Shown: positions 45,810-55,839, numbered from the stretch's first letter. The stretch is 64,000 nucleotides of DNA from Sphingobacteruim zhuxiongii (GCF_009557615.1 NZ_CP045652.1:2976001-3040000); one strand, 5' to 3'. Notes: a model not told the origin generated them from the sequence alone. Numbers and translations are program-made.

Positions 45810-48096
45810 ACTAGTCATACCTTGCTTTTTAGGGCTATTATTGAGTAGTTGTAATCCGACTAAATATATTGCCGACGATCAAAAATTATACAAAGAAGGA
45901 GACGTTGTGATTCATCATGACTCGATGGCTTTAGATCGTAAAGAGGCGTTTGAGACTTTCCTAGAATCGTCCTTGATGCCTAAACCAAATAAAAAGTTAG
46001 CTGGAATTTATTTCAAGCTTGGCATGTGGAATATGGGCGGAGGTCCGGATTCTACAGACAACTTCGTGCGTAAGTGGTTGAAAAAAAATGGAGAGAAACC
46101 AGTCCTTTTAAGTGATGTAAATCGCGAATACAATCAGAATTTGCTGCGTGGAAAGATGGAAAACTTAGGTTTCTTTCAAGCGCGTGCGACTTCTGATACT
46201 ATTATAGATGGTAAGTTTGCGACAGTTCGATACGATGCTTATCCTGGAAAAATCTATCGGATAAATTCTGTTAAAATGGATGTGGATAGTACGACACAAA
46301 TTGGACGCTCCATATTAGAATCCAAAGATCAAACTTTCTTAAAAGAAGGTTCTAATTACAACTTAGATGTAATTATCGGGGATCGCGAACGCATCGATAA
46401 CGATTTAAAACATAAAGGCTATTATTATTTTAGTCCAGACAATTTACTTGTAGAAGTTGACAGTACGATTGGCAACAACAAAGTCGATATGTTTGTCACG
46501 CTCAAGCCGGAGACTCCAGCAAAAGCGAAACAACAACAAAGAATAGGTAATATTTATATTTTCCCGAACTATAAAGAGACAACGGGCTCAAACCGACGTC
46601 GCATCCCTCGCGGGACTGAGAAATACGACGATAAGTATTATATCGTTGACCGAGAAAACAGATTTCGTAAAAAGGTTCTGGCCAACCATATCTTTATGGA
46701 GCCAGGGAAGTTATATAACCGTTGGGAGCATCAGCAAACGATCAATCATTTGGTTAATCTAAATGCTTTCAAATTTGTGAAGAACGACTTTGTTGATAGT
46801 GCTGATTCCACAAATACACTTGATGTCTACTATTACTTGACGCCAATGCAGAAGCGCGCCCTACGATTAGAGCTGATTGCAAAAACGGCATCTGTTTATA
46901 ATGGTACAGAAGCGAATATTAATTGGACTTTCAAAAATGCGTTCAAAGGTTTTGAGACCGTAACACTTTCGGTTTTCGGTGGATATGAAACGCAAACAGG
47001 TGGCAATGTCAATTTAAATTCTAGTTATATACGTTATGGTACAGAGGTTGGGATTAATTGGCCGAGACTGCTATCCCCTTACAAATGGGCTCCTGGAAGA
47101 CGTTATATTCCTAGGACTTTCTTAAAAGTTGGATATGAATTCTTGAACAGACGAACAGCCTATACGTTGAATTCCTTTACAACGAATTTCGGATATGCAT
47201 GGAAAGAAAACGAACAGAAAGAACATAATTTAACGCTTGCAGAGATCATCTATGTGCAGCCGAGAGGTATTTCAGATGAATATCGAGCGCAAATGGATAC
47301 CGTTCCTACCCTACGCCATATTGTTGATCCGCAGTTCTCATTCGGGCCGAACTATACTTATACGTTCACCAATACAATGGAGAATAAGACCCATACATTC
47401 TATGCGAAAGCGGGTTTAAATACTTCTGGTAATATATTAGGGCTTATTCAAGGCGCTGATTACAATGGTGGTAACATTAAAGAATTATTCGGTACTGCCT
47501 ATTCTCAATTTGTAAAAGCGGAAGCGGATTTACGTCATTATATGAAGCTCTCTCCGAACTCTCAACTTGCTTCGCGCATTATGATTGGAACGAGTTATTC
47601 GTATGGAAACTCCCGTTCATTACCTTATTTAAAACAATACTTTACGGGTGGTCCAAATGGTTTAAGAGCATTTAGAGCAAGATCTGTAGGTCCTGGATCT
47701 TCGCTTCCTGAAAATCTTGGAGAAGAGAACTTCTTTGCAGATCAAACGGGTGACATGAAACTCGAATTAAATACGGAATACCGTTCGAAAATTGCAGGGA
47801 TGTTCCACTGGGCCGCGTTTGTTGATGCGGGTAACGTTTGGTTACAACGTGAAGATGTAAACAAACCTGGTGGTAAATTCAGCAAAGAGTTTCTCTCAGA
47901 GCTTGCTGTTGGTGGAGGTGTTGGACTACGCGTAGATTTAGATTTTTTGATTATACGTACGGACTTTGCTATTCCATTTCGCGTTCCTTATCGCGACAAA
48001 GGAGATCGTTGGGTATTTAAATATATTGATATCCGCGAGCGTGATTGGCGCCGCGATAACTTGGTATTTAACTTAGCGATCGGATATCCATTCTAA
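45799..48096 (+). CDS. BamA/TamA-family outer-membrane barrel lipoprotein (TamL-type)
   Basis: 765 residues. Lipoprotein signal with lipobox LLSSC (Cys 18), POTRA-like domains at about 30-360 (YRINSVKMDVDSTTQIGRSI) and a 16-strand barrel at about 370-765 with GGPNGLRAFRARSVGPGS (the RGF/RAFR-type loop conserved in Omp85) and the final segment NLVFNLAIGYPF with a terminal aromatic. In Bacteroidota the TamA partner of TamB is a lipoprotein (TamL); the 11-bp overlap with tamB supports this pairing. Confidence 0.94.
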   Translation: MRNKLVIPCFLGLLLSSCNPTKYIADDQKLYKEGDVVIHHDSMALDRKEAFETFLESSLMPKPNKKLAGIYFKLGMWNMGGGPDSTDNFVRKWLKKNGEKPVLLSDVNREYNQNLLRGKMENLGFFQARATSDTIIDGKFATVRYDAYPGKIYRINSVKMDVDSTTQIGRSILESKDQTFLKEGSNYNLDVIIGDRERIDNDLKHKGYYYFSPDNLLVEVDSTIGNNKVDMFVTLKPETPAKAKQQQRIGNIYIFPNYKETTGSNRRRIPRGTEKYDDKYYIVDRENRFRKKVLANHIFMEPGKLYNRWEHQQTINHLVNLNAFKFVKNDFVDSADSTNTLDVYYYLTPMQKRALRLELIAKTASVYNGTEANINWTFKNAFKGFETVTLSVFGGYETQTGGNVNLNSSYIRYGTEVGINWPRLLSPYKWAPGRRYIPRTFLKVGYEFLNRRTAYTLNSFTTNFGYAWKENEQKEHNLTLAEIIYVQPRGISDEYRAQMDTVPTLRHIVDPQFSFGPNYTYTFTNTMENKTHTFYAKAGLNTSGNILGLIQGADYNGGNIKELFGTAYSQFVKAEADLRHYMKLSPNSQLASRIMIGTSYSYGNSRSLPYLKQYFTGGPNGLRAFRARSVGPGSSLPENLGEENFFADQTGDMKLELNTEYRSKIAGMFHWAAFVDAGNVWLQREDVNKPGGKFSKEFLSELAVGGGVGLRVDLDFLIIRTDFAIPFRVPYRDKGDRWVFKYIDIRERDWRRDNLVFNLAIGYPF

Positions 48097-48212
48097 TAGC
48101 GCTACAACGACAATTGGATGTAAATTAGCAGATTATTGGAATTTACTGGGCTAATTAGGACTGATTAACGATAAATTTTGTTAAATTTAAGAAGTACATA
48201 AAACCCCATACT

Positions 48213-49157
48213 ATGAAGATAACCGTTGTTGGTGCAGGCGCAGTTGGAGCAACTACCGCAGACAATCTGGTAAGACGCAATATAGCAGAAGAAATTGTGC
48301 TCCTTGATATTAAAGAAGGCTTCGCAGAAGGTAAAGCGCAGGATATGATGCAAACCGCCGCTCTTTTAGGCTTCGAATCCCATATCAAAGGGGTCACAAA
48401 CGATTATCAAGCAACATCGGGATCTAGCGTCGCTGTCATTACATCCGGTCTTCCACGCAAACCAGGGATGACGCGTGAGGAACTTATTGGCACCAATGCT
48501 GGCATCGTGAAATCGGTTGTCGAGAACCTAATTAAACACTCCCCAGATATTATTATTCTTATTGTATCCAATCCAATGGATACGATGACCTATTTGGCAT
48601 TAAAGGCAAGTGGATTACCGAAGAATCGAATTATAGGAATGGGTGGAGCATTAGACTCGGCACGCTTTAAATATCAGATTTCTGACAAATTGAACGCTTC
48701 TGCAAATGACCTCAATGCGATCGTTATTGGCGGACATGGCGACACAACGATGATTCCTTTGATCAAACATGCGACTTGGAATAGTGTTAAAGTGGACTCC
48801 TTTTTAACCGAAGAGGAAGAAGACGAGATTGTTAAAAAAACAATGGTTGGAGGGGCTACATTGACCGCTTTAATAGGTACCTCTGCTTGGTATGCTCCTG
48901 GGGCTGCAGCGGCAGCGATGGTCGAAAGTATTGTAAAAAACCAGAACAAGTTATTCACAGCCTCTGTATTTTTAGAAGGCGAATATGGTCAAGAAGACAT
49001 CAATATCGGAGTCCCTGTTATTATTAACAATAAAGGTTGGGATAGAATTGTACCGATGGAATTGTCCGACAAAGAACAAGCACTATTTAAAGCGTCGGCA
49101 GATGCAGTCAGAAAAATGAATGACGTTTTGTATACAGAGGGCATTTTAAAAAAATAG
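48213..49157 (+). CDS. mdh: Malate dehydrogenase, NAD-dependent
   Basis: 314 residues. Rossmann start VVGAGAVGATTADNLVRRN, substrate Arg in GLPRKPGMTREELIGTNAGI, SNPMDTMTY, catalytic His in VIGGHGDTTMIPL. The Arg at the substrate loop and the RKPGMTR form are characteristic of malate rather than lactate dehydrogenases of the LDH-like type. Interconverts malate and oxaloacetate in the cytoplasm. It stands alone. Confidence 0.95.
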   Translation: MKITVVGAGAVGATTADNLVRRNIAEEIVLLDIKEGFAEGKAQDMMQTAALLGFESHIKGVTNDYQATSGSSVAVITSGLPRKPGMTREELIGTNAGIVKSVVENLIKHSPDIIILIVSNPMDTMTYLALKASGLPKNRIIGMGGALDSARFKYQISDKLNASANDLNAIVIGGHGDTTMIPLIKHATWNSVKVDSFLTEEEEDEIVKKTMVGGATLTALIGTSAWYAPGAAAAAMVESIVKNQNKLFTASVFLEGEYGQEDINIGVPVIINNKGWDRIVPMELSDKEQALFKASADAVRKMNDVLYTEGILKK

Positions 49158-49184
49158 AAAACAGAATAACAAGATAAATCTTAC

Positions 49185-49637
49185 ATGCAAAAAATTCCTT
49201 TTGAAGTCATCGGTCTACAGGCCGATGGCTTTCATATTATTACTGAGATCACAATTTACGACAAGACCTTTAAAATCGTTATTGACACCGGAGCCTCTAA
49301 AACGGTATTAGATAAAGAAACACTATTACACTCTGGACTGGCGGAGGAAAATTTCCAAAATACAGACATTTTATCGACAGGATTAGGCACCAATACGATG
49401 GAAAGCTTTATGCTTAGCATTCCTGAAATGAAATTATGCGGATGGAGCGTAAAGAATTTCACCGTAGCGGTACTCGACTTGAGTTCCATCAACTACGCTT
49501 ATACGCAGATCGGCTTGGATCCAGTAATCGGTGTCCTAGGGGGTGATATATTGAAAACATATGGCGGAATTATCGACTACAAGAAGAATCTACTGAGCTT
49601 AAATCAACGAAAATTAGCTTTAAATAACCGACGTTGA
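49185..49637 (+). CDS. Retropepsin-like aspartyl protease-fold protein
   Basis: 150 residues. The active-site motif VIDTGASKTVLDKETL (DTGAS) and the later GVLGGDILKTYGGIIDYK (ILGxD/flap-end pattern) mark a single-domain retropepsin-like (gag-asp type) protease fold. Such proteins act as homodimers. There is no signal peptide, so it is probably cytoplasmic. Its last 34 nt overlap the 3' end of the convergent MFS gene. Confidence 0.88.
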   Translation: MQKIPFEVIGLQADGFHIITEITIYDKTFKIVIDTGASKTVLDKETLLHSGLAEENFQNTDILSTGLGTNTMESFMLSIPEMKLCGWSVKNFTVAVLDLSSINYAYTQIGLDPVIGVLGGDILKTYGGIIDYKKNLLSLNQRKLALNNRR

Positions 49638-50833
49638 ATATGAAGTCTTAGGTAAATGTAGAAGCCAATAGAAATTAACACCCCACATCCACCCATAATG
49701 TAGAGGGTGTTTTTTATGCCTAATACTTCGGCAATAGCACCTGTTAATAAGCTTCCAATCGGAAAGATCCCTTGAAAAGCCATCACATAATAAGACATTG
49801 CGCGAGCTCGATAAGCTGGCATCGCATGTGTTTGAATATATGTATTGATTGAGGAATTCTGCATCATCATAGCAAAAGATACCCCCATCGTGAAGAATAA
49901 AGCAGCGGGTAAATAGTTCGCATAAGCTAAGAATATTAACGAAATCCCCATAGCAAGGGCCGCAAAAAGCACGCGATATCGCAAGTTTTCTCCTGATTTT
50001 AATCGAGCCATATTGATTGCTCCAATCATTGCACCTAATCCCGCGGCACTTTCAAACCAAGAAAAAGTACGTTCATCACCCTCAAAAAGTTCTCTCGCCA
50101 CAGCAGGCAACAGGGAGGTATACGGGATAACTAAAAGGCTCGAAAACGTCAATATGATGATTAAAGACATGATGTGTGGAGAACGCATCAGGTATTCAAA
50201 ACCATGTTTTAGACCTTCAAATGAGCTTTCATTCGGGATTACGATGGGTTTTTCTACTACTTTCATTAATGCTAAGCAGAAAATTACTGGAATAAAACTA
50301 ACGAAGTTCAAAGTAAAACAAGCCAATTCTCCATAAGTGGATAGCAAAACACCGCCTATTGCAGGCCCAACCATACGCGCAGCATTAAAAATTGAGGAAT
50401 TTAATGCGATTGCGTTCGGCAAATCCTTTCGATCATCTACTAGAGAAACCAATAATGATTGTCGCCCCAAGACATCGAAAGCATTAATAACTCCTTGGAT
50501 AAAGCCTAAAATTGACAGGTAAAGTACTGATTCCAGCTTAAGATAAACCAACAATGCTAATAAGCCAGCTTGTATCATTAAACCGATTTGCGTGATAAAA
50601 ACAAGCTTATATTTCTTATGCCTATCGACAAATGCACCAATGAAAGGTGATAGCACTAAAGAAGGTAAAAGAGATACAAAAGAGACAAATCCTAGCCAGA
50701 AAACTGAATTCGTTAACTGATATACCAGCCAACTGATGGCAATACGCTGCATCCATGTGCCGAGTAGCGAGATCGCTTGGCCAATAACATGGAGTCTAAA
50801 GTTCGGATATGCTAGTGATCTAAATAATTGCAT
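49604..50833 (-). CDS. MFS transporter
   Basis: 409 residues, ten to twelve membrane helices. The N-terminal GQAISLLGTWMQRIAISWLV and the loop GAFVDRHKKYKLVFITQI resemble the EntS/MFS_3 group of efflux carriers. Substrate cannot be read from sequence. It converges on the protease gene and overlaps it by 34 nt. Confidence 0.92.
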   Translation of the reverse strand: MQLFRSLAYPNFRLHVIGQAISLLGTWMQRIAISWLVYQLTNSVFWLGFVSFVSLLPSLVLSPFIGAFVDRHKKYKLVFITQIGLMIQAGLLALLVYLKLESVLYLSILGFIQGVINAFDVLGRQSLLVSLVDDRKDLPNAIALNSSIFNAARMVGPAIGGVLLSTYGELACFTLNFVSFIPVIFCLALMKVVEKPIVIPNESSFEGLKHGFEYLMRSPHIMSLIIILTFSSLLVIPYTSLLPAVARELFEGDERTFSWFESAAGLGAMIGAINMARLKSGENLRYRVLFAALAMGISLIFLAYANYLPAALFFTMGVSFAMMMQNSSINTYIQTHAMPAYRARAMSYYVMAFQGIFPIGSLLTGAIAEVLGIKNTLYIMGGCGVLISIGFYIYLRLHIQRRLFKANFR

Positions 50834-51027
50834 GAATATAGGTTAGCCTATTTAAATAACCTAATGTATGCCAAAGAGTTTGCCTTGACACGATAAATGT
50901 AGGCTTTTAAAACAGTAAAGAAGAATATGAATAATAAAAATTCCTCATTTAATCCCTTGCTAACGAATAGTTTATTATGAAAACGCAATTAGTTAATGTA
51001 CATCTTCACATTCTGCAACAATATAAT

Positions 51028-51035
51028 TACCTTTG
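51028..51035 (+). promoter_or_regulatory. -7 promoter box of the transaldolase gene
   Basis: TACCTTTG fits the Bacteroidota TAnnTTTG box, about 65 bp before the start codon. The -33 element is unclear. Confidence 0.5.
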
Positions 51036-51099
51036 TGCAAACAAAGCGTTTAGCTTATTTTGAGACAACAGTAAACACAATCATTCAACACTTTACAAC

Positions 51100-51759
51100 A
51101 TGAAATTTTTTATTGATACCGCTAATTTAGAGCAAATCAAAGAAGCGCAAGATTTAGGCGTTTTAGACGGCGTAACAACAAATCCTTCCTTAATGGCTAA
51201 AGAGGGTATTTCTGGCGAAGAAAACGTGATTAACCATTACAAAGCGATCTGCGCAATCGTTGATGGCGATGTAAGTGCCGAAGTTATTTCTACTGAATAC
51301 GAGGGTATGATTAAAGAAGGTGAAGCTTTAGCGGCATTGGATAGCAAGATCGTTGTCAAAGTTCCAATGATCAAAGAAGGCATCAAAGCAATTAAATACT
51401 TCAGCAAAAAAGGAATTAAAACGAACTGTACATTAGTTTTCTCTGCAGGTCAAGCTTTATTAGCGGCTAAAGCAGGTGCAACTTATGTATCTCCATTTAT
51501 CGGTCGTTTAGACGATATCTCTGTCGATGGTTTAGGCCTAATCGAAGAGATTCGTGAGATCTACGATAACTACGGATTCGAAACTCAAATCTTAGCAGCA
51601 TCTGTACGTAACAGTGCTCATATTTTAGGTTGTGCGAAGATTGGTGCAGATGTAATGACTGGTCCTTTATCGGCAATTACAGCGTTATTAAAACACCCTT
51701 TAACAGATAGTGGATTAGCACAATTCTTAGCGGATCACGCGAAAGCTGCTGGAAAATAA
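51100..51759 (+). CDS. Small transaldolase / fructose-6-phosphate aldolase-like
   Basis: 219 residues, the compact transaldolase type (FSA/TalC-like). [46 protein letters not shown] with the Schiff-base Lys, [20 protein letters not shown] and [10 protein letters not shown] are present. It acts in the non-oxidative pentose phosphate pathway; whether transaldolase or aldolase activity dominates cannot be told. Strong terminator follows. Confidence 0.95.
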   Translation: MKFFIDTANLEQIKEAQDLGVLDGVTTNPSLMAKEGISGEENVINHYKAICAIVDGDVSAEVISTEYEGMIKEGEALAALDSKIVVKVPMIKEGIKAIKYFSKKGIKTNCTLVFSAGQALLAAKAGATYVSPFIGRLDDISVDGLGLIEEIREIYDNYGFETQILAASVRNSAHILGCAKIGADVMTGPLSAITALLKHPLTDSGLAQFLADHAKAAGK

Positions 51760-51782
51760 GCCAGCAAAAACATACATAAATC

Positions 51783-51816
51783 AGCCTTCGTAGTTCCACT
51801 ACGAAGGCTTTTTTTT
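51783..51816 (+). terminator. Strong intrinsic terminator after the transaldolase gene
   Basis: AGCCTTCGTAGT and ACTACGAAGGCT form a perfect 12-bp stem with a 3-nt loop, followed by eight T. Confidence 0.95.
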
Positions 51817-51846
51817 ATCAGCTAAAAATTTCGTAATTTTAGATTT

Positions 51847-52305
51847 ATGAAAGCGGAAATGTACACGGATAATACAGCATTACAAGCAGCAGAATTCACT
51901 CAAATTCTGAAGACAAATAAGTTAAAAATTACACAACCTAGACTACGTGTTTTGGAAACTATTTCGACGAAAACCGCTGCGATTTCCCAACCAGAATTAG
52001 AGAAAATTCTTGGAGCTGAAATCGACCGTGTTACCCTTTATCGAATACTCGCAAGCTTCGAGGAAAAAGGAATCCTTCACAAGGTTTTTGATCTAAACGG
52101 AACTGCTACTTATGCACTTTGTTCAACCAAATGCACCGAGCATCATCACCATGATCAACACGTTCATTTCATTTGTTCGGTTTGTAATTCTGTGTTTTGT
52201 TTAGATGAAACTGCTGCCCCGAAAATCAGTTTACCCCATGGCTTCACACTTCATTCCATAGCCGTTAACGCAGTCGGCCTTTGCAATGATTGCAAAGAAA
52301 AATAA
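51847..52305 (+). CDS. Fur-family metal-dependent regulator
   Basis: 152 residues. Winged-helix N-terminal part (ITQPRLRVLETISTKTAAIS, VTLYRILASFEEKGILHKV) and metal-binding C-terminal part with ECHHHHDQHVHFICSVC-like region (TEHHHHDQHVHFICSVC) and two CxxC pairs (CSVC, CNDC) for structural zinc. Which metal it senses (Fe, Zn or peroxide) is not clear. It starts 87 bp after the transaldolase stop, behind the terminator. Confidence 0.93.
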   Translation: MKAEMYTDNTALQAAEFTQILKTNKLKITQPRLRVLETISTKTAAISQPELEKILGAEIDRVTLYRILASFEEKGILHKVFDLNGTATYALCSTKCTEHHHHDQHVHFICSVCNSVFCLDETAAPKISLPHGFTLHSIAVNAVGLCNDCKEK

Positions 52306-52858
52306 GTCAATTTCTCGATTTTTTTTGTAATTTTCACCTGCTTAACCCAATAAGTAGTTTGTCAATCTGTTTGTTTGAAAAACCCCTAAATGAAAGCTAA
52401 ATCAATTAATTCACACTAAAGCTAAAATTTAGCATAGTAGAACATAACTCTTTATATTAAAGTAATATACCATACGCAAAACAACCAAACAGTTTATACA
52501 TATAAATTTAGCAAACCTTACTATTCTTGTTGTAATTTTTATAAATAAACACAACAATATTCATTATCAGCTATTTACGGAAATTTAGCGATTTATATTA
52601 TTTTAGCAAAACATGTTTATTAACAATATATTCAGCTAATTACACATGCTAAAAAGAATAGTTAATTTACATACATAATTTCATCCAAACACCGCTATAT
52701 CCCTTCTCAAAACTTGCACGAAATTTGAACAAGTTTTTACGTACCTTAGTTCTATCATTTTAGAGGCGCATTAACGAAGATCATCCCAATGCTGGCAGGA
52801 CCTCTCCTACCCTAGTATGATTAAATAGCTTCTAAAAACTGGAGCACAAAACAGACAT
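52306..52858. other. AT-rich intergenic region with repeated TTTAGC/GCTAAA motifs
   Basis: No coding frame or RNA gene is recognisable. TTTAGC or its complement GCTAAA occurs about seven times between 52396 and 52650, including the palindrome GCTAAAATTTAGC (52421-52433) and AAATTTAGC at 52503 and 52581. The region leads to the RNase R gene. Purpose unknown. Confidence 0.4.
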
Positions 52859-54988
52859 ATGAAATCAAAAAAAGAAAACCCTTACAAAGAAGTTTTAACC
52901 CAACTGATCGTAGACGTTTTTGAAAAATCAGGAAACACTCCACTCAACTATAAGCAAGTTGCTGCGAAATTAAATATCAAAGAATCCGACGCTAAAGTTG
53001 CCATCGCTGACATACTCAACGACGGTATTAAGGCAGGTCAATTCGAACAACCCGAGCGCGGAAAATTCAAGCTTCGACAGCTCAATGTTTACATCACAGG
53101 AAAGGTCGATATGACTGCCGATGGGTCTGCCTATATTGTCCCGGAAGATGAACTCGAAAATGACATCTATGTTGCCCCTCGAAAACTCCGCCAAGCCCTA
53201 CATGGTGACCGTGTCAAAGTACATGTTTACGAACGTAAAAAAGGCCGTAAGCGCGAAGGCGAAGTCGTGGAAATCCTCACCCGTGCGAAGACTGATTTCA
53301 CTGGTACAGTAGACATGTCGAACAGCTACGCCTTCTTCCTTCCAGATGATCGCAAAATGCTACACGACATTTTCATTCCGCTTGACAATTTAAACGGAGC
53401 GAAAGACGGAGAGAAAGTATTAGTTTCCATTATCGAATGGCCAAAGAATGCGAAGAATCCTATCGGGCGCGTAAAACATGTTCTCGGAAAAAAAGGAGAA
53501 AACAATACAGAGATGAATGCCATCTTAGCGGACTATGGATTCCCGCTCGAATTTCCTAAAGAAGTCGAGAACGAAGCGAACGCTATCTCGGACATTATCT
53601 CCTCGGAAGAAATTGCAAAACGTAAAGACTTTCGTCAAATTACAACTTTCACGATTGACCCTGCCGATGCTAAAGATTTTGATGATGCCATCTCTTATCA
53701 AGTCTTGGAAAATGGGAACTACGAAATTGGCGTTCATATTGCCGACGTTTCACATTACGTAATTCCTGAGACCGCATTAGACAAAGAAGCATTTGAAAGA
53801 GGAACCTCAGTATATTTAGTCGACAGAGTTATTCCCATGCTCCCTGAGCGACTTTCTAACAATCTGTGCTCATTGAGACCCAACGAAGATAAACTTTGCT
53901 TCTCAGCCGTCTTTGAGCTTGATGAGAAAGCGAATGTTGTAGACCAATGGTTCGGCAGAACAGTTATACATTCTGACCGTCGGTTCACTTACGAAGAGGC
54001 ACAAGAAATAATTGAAGGAAAAGAAGACGCACTTGCGCCAGCGATACTAAAATTAAATGAGCTTGCATTTATTCTGCGCGAACGCAAATTCAAAAATGGC
54101 GCAATCAGTTTTGAATCTGAAGAGATAAAATTCCATTTAGATGGAAATGGTAAGCCTATTGGCGTATACACTAAAATCCGTAAAGAGGCCCATAAGCTAA
54201 TTGAAGATTTCATGCTACTGGCGAATCGTAAGGTTGCCGAATTTATTGGCAAGCAAGGACGCGGAAAAAACAAGCTTCCGTTTGTCTACAGATTCCACGA
54301 TGTACCGAATCCTGAAACACTAACTAACTTTTCACAGTTCGCTTCGCGCTTCGGTCACCGATTAATTATCAAATCCGATAAAGAGACTGCAAAATCTTTA
54401 AACAGCTTAATGACCAAGATAGAGGGATCGAAAGAACAAAATCTATTAACTTCTCTTGCTGTTCGCTCGATGGCGAAAGCGATCTATACCACGAAGAGCA
54501 CTTCGCACTACGGATTAGCATTCGACTATTATACGCATTTCACTTCGCCTATCCGTAGATATCCAGATGTGATGGTTCACCGCTTGCTTCAATACTACTT
54601 GGACGGAGGAACTAAGATCAATGCCGAACACTACGAGAAGATGTCAGAACATTCTTCCCAAAAAGAGAAGAAAGCAGCGGAAGCCGAACGAGCGTCCATT
54701 AAATACAAACAAGCCGAATTCCTACAAGATCAAATTGGCGTAGAATACACGGGAATTGTATCTGGCGTCACTGAATGGGGTATGTATGTCGAAATCGAAG
54801 AGAACAAATGCGAAGGCATGGTTCGTCTACGCGATATCACAGACGACTTCTATACATTGGATGAAAAGAATTACGCTATCATTGGACAACGTAAGAAAAA
54901 AGTCTACCAACTCGGCGATGAAGTACAGATCAAAGTCAAAAAAGTAGATTTAGAAAAACGTCAGATCGATTTCACACTGATAACCTAA
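52859..54988 (+). CDS. rnr: Ribonuclease R
   Basis: 709 residues. N-terminal winged helix (about 1-75), two cold-shock domains (about 80-230), RNB catalytic domain (about 255-590; TIDPADAKDFDDAISYQV with the catalytic Asp residues, HYGLAFDYYTHFTSPIRRYPD), and a C-terminal S1 domain (about 625-709; GVEYTGIVSGVTEWGMYVEI). A 3'-5' exoribonuclease that degrades structured RNA. A hairpin without T-run lies after it. Confidence 0.97.
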   Translation: MKSKKENPYKEVLTQLIVDVFEKSGNTPLNYKQVAAKLNIKESDAKVAIADILNDGIKAGQFEQPERGKFKLRQLNVYITGKVDMTADGSAYIVPEDELENDIYVAPRKLRQALHGDRVKVHVYERKKGRKREGEVVEILTRAKTDFTGTVDMSNSYAFFLPDDRKMLHDIFIPLDNLNGAKDGEKVLVSIIEWPKNAKNPIGRVKHVLGKKGENNTEMNAILADYGFPLEFPKEVENEANAISDIISSEEIAKRKDFRQITTFTIDPADAKDFDDAISYQVLENGNYEIGVHIADVSHYVIPETALDKEAFERGTSVYLVDRVIPMLPERLSNNLCSLRPNEDKLCFSAVFELDEKANVVDQWFGRTVIHSDRRFTYEEAQEIIEGKEDALAPAILKLNELAFILRERKFKNGAISFESEEIKFHLDGNGKPIGVYTKIRKEAHKLIEDFMLLANRKVAEFIGKQGRGKNKLPFVYRFHDVPNPETLTNFSQFASRFGHRLIIKSDKETAKSLNSLMTKIEGSKEQNLLTSLAVRSMAKAIYTTKSTSHYGLAFDYYTHFTSPIRRYPDVMVHRLLQYYLDGGTKINAEHYEKMSEHSSQKEKKAAEAERASIKYKQAEFLQDQIGVEYTGIVSGVTEWGMYVEIEENKCEGMVRLRDITDDFYTLDEKNYAIIGQRKKKVYQLGDEVQIKVKKVDLEKRQIDFTLIT

Positions 54989-55030
54989 TTCAAACAACTA
55001 TATCAGCAATCTGGAACGAAATTAATAAAC

Positions 55031-55054
55031 AGAGCCGTCCTAAGAGACGGCTCT
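55031..55054. terminator. Hairpin after RNase R
   Basis: AGAGCCGTC and GACGGCTCT form a 9-bp stem with a 6-nt loop, 42 bp past the stop. Only TTG follows, so termination strength is uncertain. Confidence 0.55.
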
Positions 55055-55205
55055 TGAATTATTAACCATCTACGTATGGATTGAGCAGCTAAAAAAATAT
55101 GGCATCATAGAAAGTCATCAAAATAGACAAGGTCAAGTAGCGCGATTTATCACTATAGATAACGATATCTACCCATTTAGTCAAAATGGGTCTACTCAAT
55201 GCTAA
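55044..55205 (+). pseudogene. Possible decayed winged-helix gene fragment
   Basis: An open stretch without a start codon (53 codons, stop at 55203-55205) reads WIEQLKKYGIIESHQNRQGQ followed by VARFITI. The pattern looks like a wHTH C-terminal part of a replication, conjugation or regulatory protein. It lies between rnr and rpsL where nothing is expected and has no start. Could be chance; low confidence. Confidence 0.35.
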
Positions 55206-55207
55206 AA

Positions 55208-55287
55208 TTAGACAATTCTTGAAGACTCCATATCTTTATCGAGATTCAATATCTAATTTCCAGCAAATTGCGAGGTAGAATTGTCCA
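55208..55287. repeat. Inverted repeat pair, possible miniature-element remnant
   Basis: TTAGACAATTCT at 55208-55219 and AGAATTGTCCAA at 55277-55288 are inverted with 11 of 12 matches and about 57 bp between. It follows the possible gene fragment directly. No terminal duplication is evident. Confidence 0.35.
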
Positions 55288-55356
55288 ACTGAAAAGAGCG
55301 CGTAAAATATTTAAAAACTTTATCGCACAACTCTTTACGATTCAAGATATTCTTTA

Positions 55357-55364
55357 TATCTTTG
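55357..55364 (+). promoter_or_regulatory. -7 promoter box of the str operon
   Basis: TATCTTTG matches TAnnTTTG, 49 bp before the rpsL start. A -33 TTG is approximated by TTTAC around 55334-55338. Confidence 0.6.
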
Positions 55365-55412
55365 CAGACTTAAAAATTAATTTTACACAAATTAAAAACA
55401 CAAAACAGGTAA

Positions 55413-55820
55413 ATGCCTACTATTCAACAATTAGTTAGAAAAGGTAGAGTAGCTCTGGTTGACAAGAGTAAATCACCAGCGTTGGATTCATGTCCACAGC
55501 GAAGAGGTGTGTGTACACGTGTATACACTACTACCCCTAAAAAACCAAACTCAGCAATGCGTAAAGTAGCTCGCGTTCGTTTAACAAATGGAAAAGAAGT
55601 GAATGCTTACATTCCAGGAGAAGGACACAACTTACAAGAGCACTCAATCGTGTTAATCCGTGGTGGCCGTGTTAAAGATTTACCAGGAGTTCGTTACCAC
55701 ATTATCCGTGGTGCATTAGATACTTCAGGTGTAGCTGGTCGTAACCAACGTCGTTCTAAATACGGAACAAAACGTCCTAAACCAGGACAAGTAGCTGCTC
55801 CAGCAAAAGGTAAGAAATAA
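55413..55820 (+). CDS. rpsL: 30S ribosomal protein S12
   Basis: 135 residues. Contains the S12 landmarks [69 protein letters not shown] and [20 protein letters not shown]. Wild-type Lys43/Lys88-type context (PKKPN and RVKDLPG) is present, so no streptomycin-resistance change is seen. First gene of the str operon; 19 bp before rpsG. Confidence 0.98.
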   Translation: MPTIQQLVRKGRVALVDKSKSPALDSCPQRRGVCTRVYTTTPKKPNSAMRKVARVRLTNGKEVNAYIPGEGHNLQEHSIVLIRGGRVKDLPGVRYHIIRGALDTSGVAGRNQRRSKYGTKRPKPGQVAAPAKGKK

Positions 55821-55839
55821 TTAAACGGAGGAAGAGAAA

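Noticed and set aside
52306..52858. Replication origin
   Set aside because: AT-rich but no DnaA-box cluster and no dnaA/dnaN or parAB genes nearby.
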